This document shows positions 1 to 6,048 of a stretch of 6,613 nucleotides of DNA, piece by piece. The stretch covers positions 1 to 6,613 of the forward strand of contig JBFWWZ010000081.1 in assembly GCA_050245915.1 (NCBI GenBank), written 5' to 3'. The notes beneath the pieces are model-generated. The model was not told where the DNA came from, did not search any database, and saw only the letters and a list, made by a program, of their open reading frames with translations. A program made the translations under genes and the position numbers. Source of the DNA: JBDSKH01 sp050245915 (lineage in GTDB: Bacteria > Actinomycetota > Actinomycetes > Actinomycetales > Microbacteriaceae). Within the stretch, counting starts at the first letter, position 1, and the number at the start of each line of letters is the position of its first letter.

Positions 1-542
1 CCGATCATTTTCCAGACGATCATGATGACGATTGTGGTCTTGATCCAGTCGGGGTCGCCGAGCCAGTCCGGCCCCTGGATGCCGATCGCGGCAAGCAACT
101 GGTTGACCAAGCCGTACTGATAGTTGAAGAGCCACCTCCACATGACGACGAGCGCGACGATCGATGAGATGTACGGCAGGAGGTAGAGCACGCGGAAGAT
201 CTTGTTGCCCGGAGTGCCTCGGTGGCTGCCGAGCGCGAAAAGGATGCCGAAGAAGAGGTAGAACGGGATCGGTATCAGCATGTAGAGCGTGTTGCCCGCC
301 GCGATCCAGAAGTATTTGTCGGTGAGGAACTCGGCGAAGTTGTCGAGCCCGATGAAGTCGTAGGTCCCTTTGATCACGTTCCAGTTGGTAAACCCGGCGA
401 CGATCGCGATGCCGATCGGGACGATGCAGAACAGCAGCACCTGCAGGCCGATCGGGGTGACAAAGGCCAGCCCCCAGATCCGCTCACTGCGCCGCATGTC
501 CGGCGCGCGCCGGATGTTGCGCACGCGCTCGACCGCCGTCAT
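1..542 (-). CDS. Carbohydrate ABC transporter permease, MalF/UgpA-like (C-terminal part beyond window)
   Basis: Inner-membrane permease subunit of a CUT1-type sugar importer; it would form the channel with a second permease probably encoded further left. Only the first 180 codons are visible, and the frame runs open off the left edge. Predicted membrane spans lie near residues 23-50, 79-104, 116-140 and from 168 onward. Between the first two is the family-typical stretch with FTNW and FIGLDNF (about 51-69). The cytoplasmic EAA loop that contacts the ATPase is not reached. The ATG at 542-540 was chosen because AGGAGGGG lies 10 bases upstream; Met16 is a less likely alternative. The gene follows the binding-protein gene in the same direction after 69 bases. 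No ATPase gene is visible; many actinomycete CUT1 systems share one encoded elsewhere. The family assignment is firm, the substrate unknown. Confidence 0.93.
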   Translation of the reverse strand, partial: MTAVERVRNIRRAPDMRRSERIWGLAFVTPIGLQVLLFCIVPIGIAIVAGFTNWNVIKGTYDFIGLDNFAEFLTDKYFWIAAGNTLYMLIPIPFYLFFGILFALGSHRGTPGNKIFRVLYLLPYISSIVALVVMWRWLFNYQYGLVNQLLAAIGIQGPDWLGDPDWIKTTIVIMIVWKMI

Positions 543-551
543 CGACGTGTC

Positions 552-559
552 ACCCCTCC
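552..559 (-). promoter_or_regulatory. Ribosome binding site of the permease gene
   Basis: Read on the minus strand this is AGGAGGGG, a near-perfect anti-16S match, ending 9 bases before the ATG at 542. It fixes the permease start and shows that the gene is translated independently rather than by overlap with the binding-protein gene. Confidence 0.8.
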
Positions 560-565
560 TGTGAA

Positions 566-598
566 GCGGGGCGCGTGACCGTCGGCCCCGCGCCCCGC
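566..598 (-). promoter_or_regulatory. Strong GC stem-loop between binding-protein and permease genes
   Basis: A perfect 10-bp inverted repeat, GCGGGGCGCG at 566-575 and CGCGCCCCGC at 589-598, with a 13-base loop. In the minus-strand mRNA it would form 14 bases after the binding-protein stop codon and just before the permease ribosome binding site. No T-run follows it in the direction of transcription, so it is unlikely to be a full intrinsic terminator. Known sugar importer operons such as malE-malF carry structures here that protect the upstream message or partly stop transcription, giving more binding protein than permease. That role is inferred here. Confidence 0.65.
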
Positions 599-611
599 GT
601 CGTCCTTACGA

Positions 612-1922
612 CTACTTTCCCTGCTCGGCGATGCCCTCGTCGAGCATCCCCTGCATCTCCTCGGTGACCGATGCGGTGTACTCCTCGGCGGTCTGCTCGC
701 CGGTCCACACGCTGGCCAGGTTGGAGTTGAAGAGCCCGAACCACTCGCTGTTGTAGGTGAAGGTCTGCGTCGCGCGCCGGCCGTATTCCTCGATTATCCG
801 GATGAACTCCTGCTTGTTCGCAGGCAGCCTGTCCGACGTGAGGTACTCGTTCTCGGTCATGTCGATCAGGTTGGGGATGGCCTGCCCCTGCTCCATGTTC
901 GTGCGCTGCGCGTCCTCGTTGAAGGCGAGGAAGGCCGCCAGGTTCGAGGCGTCCTCCTTGTCGTCGCTCTTGTTCGAAACCGCGAAACCGATGCCTCCGT
1001 ACCAGATGGCCGGCTCACCGGTCGCCGGGCTGACCGGCCAGGTCATGAGGTCCCACTCGAACGCGGCGTCCGCCCAGAAGCCTCCCTGGTTCCACGGACC
1101 GACACCCATCATGGCCGTCTTGCCCTCCATGAACCGCTGGAAGCTCGGAAGCGAGCTCTCTTCCTCGCTAGTCGGCACGACGCCTTCGACGAGGCTGAGG
1201 TCGGCGACCCATTGCAGGGCCTCGACGAACTCAGGGTCGGTCACCGTCACTTCGGTGTGATCGGCATTGAGCCAGTCGCCGCCGTTCGACCACACCGCGG
1301 ACTCGAGCGAGTAGGGGGCCGAGCCGTAGACCTTCTCGTCTCCGCTGCCGGTCGTCAGGGTCTTGGCTGCGGCCACGAATTCATCCCAGGTCCACGGGTC
1401 GCCGGGCTCCGGCGCCGTGATGCCGGCGGCGTCGAACAGGTCCTTGTTGTAGGCGAGCGCGAACGGGCCGATGTCCTTCGGAAGGCCGTAGTACGCACCT
1501 TCGCCCGGAGTGGTGCCGTCGTAGCGGTACATGTCGAGTGCCTTCTGCCACACGTTGTCGGCCTCGAACAGCTCGTTGTCTTCGACGTACTCGCTGAGGT
1601 CGGCGATGATGCCACTGTCTGCAAACGGCATGACGTTCTCAGGCGCGAGGTAGAAAACGTCGGGCGTGTTGTTGCTCGCGATCATGGTCTGCAATTTCGT
1701 CTGGAAGTCCGCCGCCGGGACGGTGATGTACTCGACAGTGACCTCGGGGTACTTGTCTTCGTACTGGGCGATCATGTCCTCGAACACGGCGATCTCGGTG
1801 TCCGATCCCCAGCCCATGAAGGTGATCTTGTGGTCACCCGAACCCGACTGAGCGGCGCTGCAGCCGCTCAGCACGAGTGCGGCCGCCGCGAAGACGGCCA
1901 CTGCAGCGCTGCGCTTCTTCAT
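612..1922 (-). CDS. Extracellular sugar-binding lipoprotein of a CUT1 ABC importer (solute-binding family 1)
   Basis: A 436-residue periplasmic-type binding protein that captures a sugar outside the membrane and delivers it to the permease. It starts with a lipoprotein signal peptide: the basic KKR at 2-4, a hydrophobic segment from about 6 to 18, and the lipobox LSGC with Cys21 as the lipidated residue. The mature part opens with ITFMGWGSD and continues with family-typical elements: PDVFYLAPEN, YGLPKDIGPFALAYNKDLFDAAG, WTWDEFVAAAKTL, and FMEGKTAMMGVGPW followed by GGIGFAVS. Length and layout fit bacterial solute-binding family 1 (MalE-like). The ATG at 1922 is preceded by AGGAG with six bases between, but that site lies inside an inverted repeat. 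It is first in the operon, with the permease next. Acidic and aromatic residues are plentiful, as expected for a carbohydrate binder, but they do not reveal the ligand. Confidence 0.96.
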   Translation of the reverse strand: MKKRSAAVAVFAAAALVLSGCSAAQSGSGDHKITFMGWGSDTEIAVFEDMIAQYEDKYPEVTVEYITVPAADFQTKLQTMIASNNTPDVFYLAPENVMPFADSGIIADLSEYVEDNELFEADNVWQKALDMYRYDGTTPGEGAYYGLPKDIGPFALAYNKDLFDAAGITAPEPGDPWTWDEFVAAAKTLTTGSGDEKVYGSAPYSLESAVWSNGGDWLNADHTEVTVTDPEFVEALQWVADLSLVEGVVPTSEEESSLPSFQRFMEGKTAMMGVGPWNQGGFWADAAFEWDLMTWPVSPATGEPAIWYGGIGFAVSNKSDDKEDASNLAAFLAFNEDAQRTNMEQGQAIPNLIDMTENEYLTSDRLPANKQEFIRIIEEYGRRATQTFTYNSEWFGLFNSNLASVWTGEQTAEEYTASVTEEMQGMLDEGIAEQGK

Positions 1923-1928
1923 GTCTCT

Positions 1929-1944
1929 CTCCTGGTGCCAGGAG
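1929..1944 (-). promoter_or_regulatory. Inverted repeat covering the ribosome binding site of the binding-protein gene
   Basis: On the minus strand, CTCCTGG and CCAGGAG (7-bp arms, two central bases) sit six bases before the ATG. The right arm contains the Shine-Dalgarno sequence AGGAG. As RNA it could fold as a 6-bp stem with a four-base loop and hide the ribosome binding site; as DNA it could be a protein-binding site. The repeat is plain in the sequence, the function is inferred. Confidence 0.5.
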
Positions 1945-1981
1945 CATCCCCGGGACCCGTCTGCAGTATCGCTCGACGCGG

Positions 1982-1999
1982 CCGGTCGTCGTCGACCGG
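1982..1999. repeat. Perfect 7-bp inverted repeat in the predicted leader of the importer mRNA
   Basis: CCGGTCG at 1982-1988 and CGACCGG at 1993-1999, separated by TCGT. It lies downstream of the predicted importer start site, so it would be a stable hairpin in the 5' leader. It could instead be an operator for a dimeric regulator, including the second LacI protein of this locus. I cannot choose between these from sequence. Confidence 0.45.
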
Positions 2000-2023
2000 T
2001 GGGGGTAGCTCGGTTGAGTGTGG

Positions 2024-2052
2024 ACGCTAATCTATAGCGCTGTAAATGTCAA
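2024..2052 (-). promoter_or_regulatory. Promoter of the importer operon
   Basis: On the minus strand a perfect TTGACA (-35, 2052-2047) is followed after 17 bases by TAGCGT (-10, 2029-2024), which keeps the key TA...T positions used by actinobacterial housekeeping sigma factors. Transcription would begin near 2017, giving a leader of about 95 bases before the binding-protein ATG. The spacer is almost entirely occupied by the LacI-type operator, so a bound repressor would block polymerase directly. Confidence 0.6.
2031..2046. promoter_or_regulatory. LacI-family operator, copy 1 (importer / first lacI divergent region)
   Basis: The 16 bases match the palindrome TTTACAGCGCTGTAAA at 14 positions. 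One half (GCTGTAAA) is perfect and the centre is CpG, as in most LacI-family operators. Eleven bases (TTTACAGCGCT, read on the minus strand) are identical to the second copy upstream of the hydrolase gene. It occupies the -35/-10 spacer of the importer promoter and lies 49-64 bases before the first lacI start. The adjacent LacI protein is the obvious binding partner; this is inferred from position and shared sequence. Confidence 0.7.
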
Positions 2053-2082
2053 CGAATGCGCCGCGTGGGGCGTCGCGGCACC

Positions 2083-2097
2083 TAACATGGCGCCATG
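2083..2097 (+). promoter_or_regulatory. -10 element and probable leaderless start of the first lacI gene
   Basis: TAACAT at 2083-2088 fits the TAnnnT pattern and ends six bases before the ATG at 2095, where transcription would be expected to begin. No Shine-Dalgarno sequence precedes the ATG. An overlapping ATG at 2087 reaches a stop after three codons and is not a usable start. I see no good -35 hexamer, so this may be a weak promoter, as suits a repressor gene. Confidence 0.45.
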
Positions 2098-3114
2098 ACA
2101 ACCGGCAGATCCGCGGGACGCGTCCGTTTGAAGGACGTCGCGGATCTGGCCGGCGTGTCGATGAAGACGGTCTCCAACGTCGTGCATGACTACGAACACG
2201 TGTCTGCGGCGATGCGTGACCGGGTGCAGTCGGCGATCGACGAGCTCGGGTACCGGCCCAACCTGACGGCCCGCCGATTGGCAACCGGCAAGACAGGGAT
2301 GATCGCCCTCGCGATCCCCGAGATCGATCAGTTCTACTTCTCCGAGATGGCGCGTCATATCGGCGAGGAGGCCGGGCGCCACGGCTATCGGATCCTCGTC
2401 GAGCAAACGCTCAACGACGTCGAGGCCGAGCGCGCCGTCATCCGAGACCGCGAAGAGGGACTTGTCGACGGCGTCATCTTCCATCCCGCACGGATCGACA
2501 CGCTCGAGATCGCTCGGCTGCGCCCGGGAACTCCCCTCGTGCTCCTCGGTGAGGCCGCGAGGCCAGTGAATACCGACCATGTGATGATCGACAACACCCG
2601 CGCGGCGCGCGATGGCGCGGAGATGCTGATGCGCGCCGGGCGCACCCGTATCGCCTTTCTCGCCACCGTTCGAGGCGACATCACCGAGTCCACCCATCTG
2701 CGATTGCTGGGCTACCAGGAGGCCCTCGTAGCCGCCGGAATCGGACTCGATCCGGAGCTGGTGTTGCAGAGCGACGGCTTCGGGATCGACGACGGGGTAC
2801 GGGCGATCTCTGTGGCGATCGATGCCGGGGTCCGGTTCGATGCGGTGCTCTGCCGGGACGATCTGTTCGCCATGGCCGCTCTCCGTGCGCTCGAGCAGGC
2901 GGGGCTCAGCGTTCCGGGCGACGTCTCCGTGCTCGGCTGGGACGACACAGCAGCCGCGCGCTACAGCACCCCGGCCCTTTCGTCGGTGTCGCCCGACAAG
3001 GCCGCACTCGCAGCGACGGCATTCGATCTGCTCGAGGACCGGATGAACGGATACGACGGAGTTGGGCGGCACCGGATCGTGCCGCATTCGATCATCGAGC
3101 GCGCCACCACCTGA
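2095..3114 (+). CDS. LacI-family transcriptional repressor, probable regulator of the sugar locus
   Basis: A 339-residue cytoplasmic DNA-binding protein of the LacI/GalR family. The helix-turn-helix spans about residues 12-31 (LKDVADLAGVSMKTVSNVV). The hinge helix follows near 57-65 and contains Leu62, which corresponds to the minor-groove leucine of E. coli LacI. The rest is a periplasmic-binding-protein-like sensor domain with family signatures such as VDGVIFHPAR, HLRLLGYQEAL and GDVSVLGWDD. At the specificity positions equivalent to LacI Tyr17, Gln18 and Arg22 it has Met23, Lys24 and Asn28, so its operator should differ from the lac type. It is transcribed away from the importer operon and towards the hydrolase. 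Operator-like palindromes lie on both sides of it, at 2031-2046 and 3123-3138, so it most likely represses both units in the absence of an inducing sugar. The inducer is unknown. Confidence 0.95.
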   Translation: MTTGRSAGRVRLKDVADLAGVSMKTVSNVVHDYEHVSAAMRDRVQSAIDELGYRPNLTARRLATGKTGMIALAIPEIDQFYFSEMARHIGEEAGRHGYRILVEQTLNDVEAERAVIRDREEGLVDGVIFHPARIDTLEIARLRPGTPLVLLGEAARPVNTDHVMIDNTRAARDGAEMLMRAGRTRIAFLATVRGDITESTHLRLLGYQEALVAAGIGLDPELVLQSDGFGIDDGVRAISVAIDAGVRFDAVLCRDDLFAMAALRALEQAGLSVPGDVSVLGWDDTAAARYSTPALSSVSPDKAALAATAFDLLEDRMNGYDGVGRHRIVPHSIIERATT

Positions 3115-3122
3115 CTTCCATC

Positions 3123-3138
3123 TTTACAGCGCTGAATC
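3123..3138. promoter_or_regulatory. LacI-family operator, copy 2 (hydrolase promoter)
   Basis: Matches TTTACAGCGCTGTAAA at 13 of 16 positions: the left half is perfect and the right half decays after GCTG. It lies 9 bases after the first lacI stop codon and 20 bases before the hydrolase ATG. Its first six bases, TTTACA, also serve as the likely -35 element, so binding would exclude polymerase. Confidence 0.68.
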
Positions 3139-3160
3139 GTTCACCTATGGTTTCCCCATG
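3123..3160 (+). promoter_or_regulatory. Promoter and leaderless start of the hydrolase gene
   Basis: TTTACA (-35, 3123-3128), a 17-base spacer and TATGGT (-10, 3146-3151) place the expected transcription start at or next to the ATG at 3158. There is no Shine-Dalgarno sequence before this ATG. Both facts point to a leaderless mRNA. The hydrolase and second lacI would therefore have their own promoter and not depend on read-through from the first lacI. Confidence 0.6.
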
Positions 3161-5011
3161 CGTGATACTCCCGTCACCCCTGCCAGCGAGCAGGATGGGT
3201 CGTACCCTCGGCCGCAGCTGGTCAGATACCGCTGGCTGGACCTCGCCGGGACATGGGAGTTTGAGTTCGACGACGCCGACGAGGGTCGCGACCAGGGCTG
3301 GGTGTCGGGCTCCCAGCCGTTCTCTCGGTCGATCACGGTCCCGTTCCCCCCGGAGTCGCCGGCGTCGGGCATCGGCGATCCCGGCTTCCATCGCGTCATG
3401 TGGTACCGCCGCTCGGTAAGTGCCGAGGAGGTCGTCGCCGCGGGACACCTCCCTGGCCGGCGCCTGCTGCTCCACTTCGGAGCAGTCGACTACCGGGCCG
3501 ACGTCTGGGTGGACGGCACGCACATCGCCCAGCACGAGGGCGGGCACACCCCGTTCTCCGCAGAGGTCCCGGATGCGGCGAGCGGATTCGAGATCGTCGT
3601 CCGCGTCGAGGACGATCCGCACGATCTCGCGCAGCCACGCGGCAAGCAGGACTGGTCGGAGCAGCGCCACGTCGTCTGGTACGACCGCACGAGCGGGATC
3701 TGGCAGCCGGTCTGGCTCGAATCCGTACCCCGGCAGCACATTTCCCACCTGGCATGGCGGCCCGACGCACGTGGAGCCCGCGCGACGCTGTCGATCGAGC
3801 TCTCCGAACGTCCCGCTCCCGGGACCCGCGTTCACGTCGCGCTCAGTAAGGGCGCCACGGTACTGGCCGATCAATCCGTCACCCTCACGGAGACGCATTC
3901 CGAGATCGTCATCTCCGTCCCGGCCCTGCGGAACGGACAGGCGCTCGACGACTTCCTCTGGTGCCCCGAGCGACCCGTCCTCATCGACGCCGGCCTCGAG
4001 CTGGAGGCGCCCGGGCAGGAGCACGATTCGTTGTTGTCGTATCTGGGCTTCCGAGACGTCGGCGAAGGCGACGGGTGCTTCCTCCTGAACGATCGGCCTT
4101 ACGGAATTCGTGGCGTCCTCTCCCAGGGGTACTGGTCCGGGTCCCATCTGGCGGCACCGGATCATGGCGCCCTGCGCGCGGAGGTCGAACTTATTAGGTC
4201 TCTGGGATTCACCACGGTCCGCGTGCATCAGAAGATCGAGGATCCACGCTTCCTGTACTGGACCGACCGGCTCGGGGTCCTGGTGTGGGAGGAGATGCCG
4301 AGCGCCTACGAGTTCTCCGTGGCCGCCTCCGCCCGTCTCATCGCTGAGTGGACCGCTGTGGTCCGACGCGACGACTCGCATCCGAGCGTCGTCGTCTGGG
4401 TCCCTTTCAACGAGAGCTGGGGCGTCCAGCAGGTCGCTACGAACCATCGGCAGCAGGATCTGGTCCGTGCGCTTTTCCACCTCACGAAGGGACTGGATGC
4501 CACGCGCCTGGTGGTCTCCAACGACGGTTGGGAGCACACGCGCTCCGACCTCCTGACCGTCCATGACTACGAGAACGACGCGTCACGCCTCCTCGCGTCG
4601 TACGGGACGCCCGAGGCGATCCGGGCGAGCCTCGACGGTATCTCCCCCAGTGGCCGCAGGATGCTGATCGGAACCACCGAGGAGCAGGCGTTCACCGCGG
4701 CCAAGCCGGTCGTTCTCAGCGAGTTCGGCGGCGTCAGTGTCGAGCCGGCCGGGGGCGGCACGTGGGGCTACCGGCACGTGGAGTCTCACGATCAACTCGA
4801 GGAGCACCTTGTCGGCCTCTTCGCGGCAGTTCACGGGAGCATCGGGCTCGCAGGGTGGTGCTACACGCAGCTGACCGACACCGCGCAGGAGACGAACGGT
4901 CTCGCCCACGAGAACCGGGTTCCGAAGCTCCCTCTAGAACGGATTCGCGCGATCGTCGAGGGTGGTGACTACACCCCGGTGCCCGCCGAGCCGGTCATGG
5001 GCCGGACGTGA
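3158..5011 (+). CDS. Glycoside hydrolase family 2 enzyme (beta-galactosidase/beta-glucuronidase-like), cytoplasmic
   Basis: A 617-residue retaining glycosidase expected to release a terminal sugar from an imported glycoside. It has the usual family 2 order: a jelly-roll sugar-binding domain (about 25-190, with HFGAVDYRADVWVDG at 106-120 and SGIWQPVWLE near 179-188), an immunoglobulin-like sandwich (about 195-305) and a C-terminal TIM barrel (about 330-600). In the barrel are R355-V-H357, VWEEMPSAY (376-384), the acid/base Glu419 in FNESWG, and the nucleophile Glu522 in LSEFGG. The C-terminal QETNGL...RVPK pattern resembles galactosidase-like members, and the NxK pair of classical glucuronidases is not evident. 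It has no signal peptide and no extra C-terminal domains, being much shorter than LacZ. ATG 3158 was preferred over an in-frame TTG at 3062 because the latter lies inside lacI and the residues between resemble no family member. The substrate is unresolved. Confidence 0.93.
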   Translation: MRDTPVTPASEQDGSYPRPQLVRYRWLDLAGTWEFEFDDADEGRDQGWVSGSQPFSRSITVPFPPESPASGIGDPGFHRVMWYRRSVSAEEVVAAGHLPGRRLLLHFGAVDYRADVWVDGTHIAQHEGGHTPFSAEVPDAASGFEIVVRVEDDPHDLAQPRGKQDWSEQRHVVWYDRTSGIWQPVWLESVPRQHISHLAWRPDARGARATLSIELSERPAPGTRVHVALSKGATVLADQSVTLTETHSEIVISVPALRNGQALDDFLWCPERPVLIDAGLELEAPGQEHDSLLSYLGFRDVGEGDGCFLLNDRPYGIRGVLSQGYWSGSHLAAPDHGALRAEVELIRSLGFTTVRVHQKIEDPRFLYWTDRLGVLVWEEMPSAYEFSVAASARLIAEWTAVVRRDDSHPSVVVWVPFNESWGVQQVATNHRQQDLVRALFHLTKGLDATRLVVSNDGWEHTRSDLLTVHDYENDASRLLASYGTPEAIRASLDGISPSGRRMLIGTTEEQAFTAAKPVVLSEFGGVSVEPAGGGTWGYRHVESHDQLEEHLVGLFAAVHGSIGLAGWCYTQLTDTAQETNGLAHENRVPKLPLERIRAIVEGGDYTPVPAEPVMGRT

Positions 5012-6048
5012 ACCAGCGGGCACCCAGACCTCCAACGCTCCACGACGTCGCAACGCGTGCGGGGGTGTCGCACCAAACGGTGTCGCGCTTTCTCAACGGA
5101 CCGACGGCCGTCAAGCCCGACACCCGCGCGCGCATCGCCCTCGCGATCGGCCAGCTGGGATATCGCCGGAATCTGGCTGCCCGGATGCTCGCCACCAGGC
5201 GCAGCCGCGCCATCGGGGTGCTCGCCCCTAAAGGCAGCGATTACGGCCCGACCAGTACCATCCACGCTCTCGAATTCGCCGCGCGGGCACGCGGGTATCG
5301 CCTCATCGTCATGACATCCGTCGACCGCGCCGAGTCTGTTGAAGAGTCGCTGTCGCTTCTGGCCCAGCAGTCCGTCGAGGCGATCGTCGTGGTCAACCCA
5401 AACGCGACGACTGCAGGAGTGACGTCGGACTCTGCCGGATGCCCCGTCTTGCCAATCCAACAGCCGGAGCACGCGTCCGCGGCCTCGGCCTACATCGACC
5501 AGCAGGCGGGTGTCGAGCTCGCCATGTGGCACCTCATCGGCATCGGCCACCGCCGCATCCAGCTCATTGCCGGACCGCCACATTACGTGGAGGCGCTGCA
5601 ACGCCGGGCGGCGTTCGAGGCGATCGTCCGCGCCGCGGATCTGCCGCGTACAGCCACGATCCCCGGCGACTGGTCGGCGCGATCCGGGTTCGCGGCGGCC
5701 GCGACGATCGGCGACGAGACCACGGCTGTGTTCTGCGCCAACGACCAGATGGCACTCGGCGTCATCTCCGGGCTGCTCGCACGTGGACGCCGCGTCCCCG
5801 ACGACGTGAGCATCGTCGGGTTCGACGACATCCCCGAAGCCGAGTACTTCGTCCCGCCGCTGACGACCGTGCGCCAGGACTTCACGCGGGTGGGCGAGCT
5901 GGCCATTGATCAGCTGGTCGGCCTAATCAACGGCGAAATGCCGCGAGTGCGCTCCATCCTGCCAGAGTTGATTGAGCGCGCATCGACCCGGGGCCTGTCG
6001 AACCGAGCAAGCCGTTCATCTCACGACGCTGAGTGTCGCGTGGATTAA
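5008..6048 (+). CDS. Second LacI-family transcriptional regulator, translationally coupled to the hydrolase
   Basis: A 346-residue LacI/GalR-family protein. The helix-turn-helix spans about 11-30 (LHDVATRAGVSHQTVSRFLN) and the hinge has Leu61 in ARMLAT. The sensor domain carries typical motifs: AVFCANDQMALG, VSIVGFDDIPEAEYF and PPLTTVRQDF. The GTG start overlaps the hydrolase TGA in the sequence GTGA, and no clear Shine-Dalgarno precedes it, so translation is probably coupled to the hydrolase. No other start fits, because the DNA-binding domain begins at about residue 10. Its specificity residues (His22, Gln23, Arg27) differ from those of the first LacI protein (Met, Lys, Asn), so it should bind another operator. 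About 18 residues follow the conserved end of the sensor domain (IERAST) and look like an unstructured tail. It may control this locus in response to a second signal, or a distant target. Confidence 0.95.
   Translation: MNQRAPRPPTLHDVATRAGVSHQTVSRFLNGPTAVKPDTRARIALAIGQLGYRRNLAARMLATRRSRAIGVLAPKGSDYGPTSTIHALEFAARARGYRLIVMTSVDRAESVEESLSLLAQQSVEAIVVVNPNATTAGVTSDSAGCPVLPIQQPEHASAASAYIDQQAGVELAMWHLIGIGHRRIQLIAGPPHYVEALQRRAAFEAIVRAADLPRTATIPGDWSARSGFAAAATIGDETTAVFCANDQMALGVISGLLARGRRVPDDVSIVGFDDIPEAEYFVPPLTTVRQDFTRVGELAIDQLVGLINGEMPRVRSILPELIERASTRGLSNRASRSSHDAECRVD

Noticed and set aside
1212..2030. 272-residue plus-strand frame opposite the binding-protein gene
   Set aside because: The minus strand encodes an unmistakable lipoprotein binding protein. 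The plus frame has no motif and would run through the importer promoter.
2032..3087. 351-residue open frame on the minus strand opposite the first lacI
   Set aside because: It has histidine-, glycine- and arginine-rich shadow composition, while the plus strand carries clear LacI motifs throughout.
3062..3157. Earlier TTG start for the hydrolase
   Set aside because: It would overlap lacI by 53 bases and add 32 residues unlike any family 2 N-terminus. It would also place the operator and promoter inside the coding region.
3146..3160. ATGG/CCAT inverted repeat at the hydrolase start
   Set aside because: Four-base arms are expected by chance. The sequence is better explained as the -10 element and start codon.
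3092..4564. 490-residue open frame on the minus strand opposite the hydrolase
   Set aside because: It is antisense to a gene with complete family 2 motifs, has no ribosome binding site and no recognisable domain. Long antisense frames are common in high-GC coding DNA.
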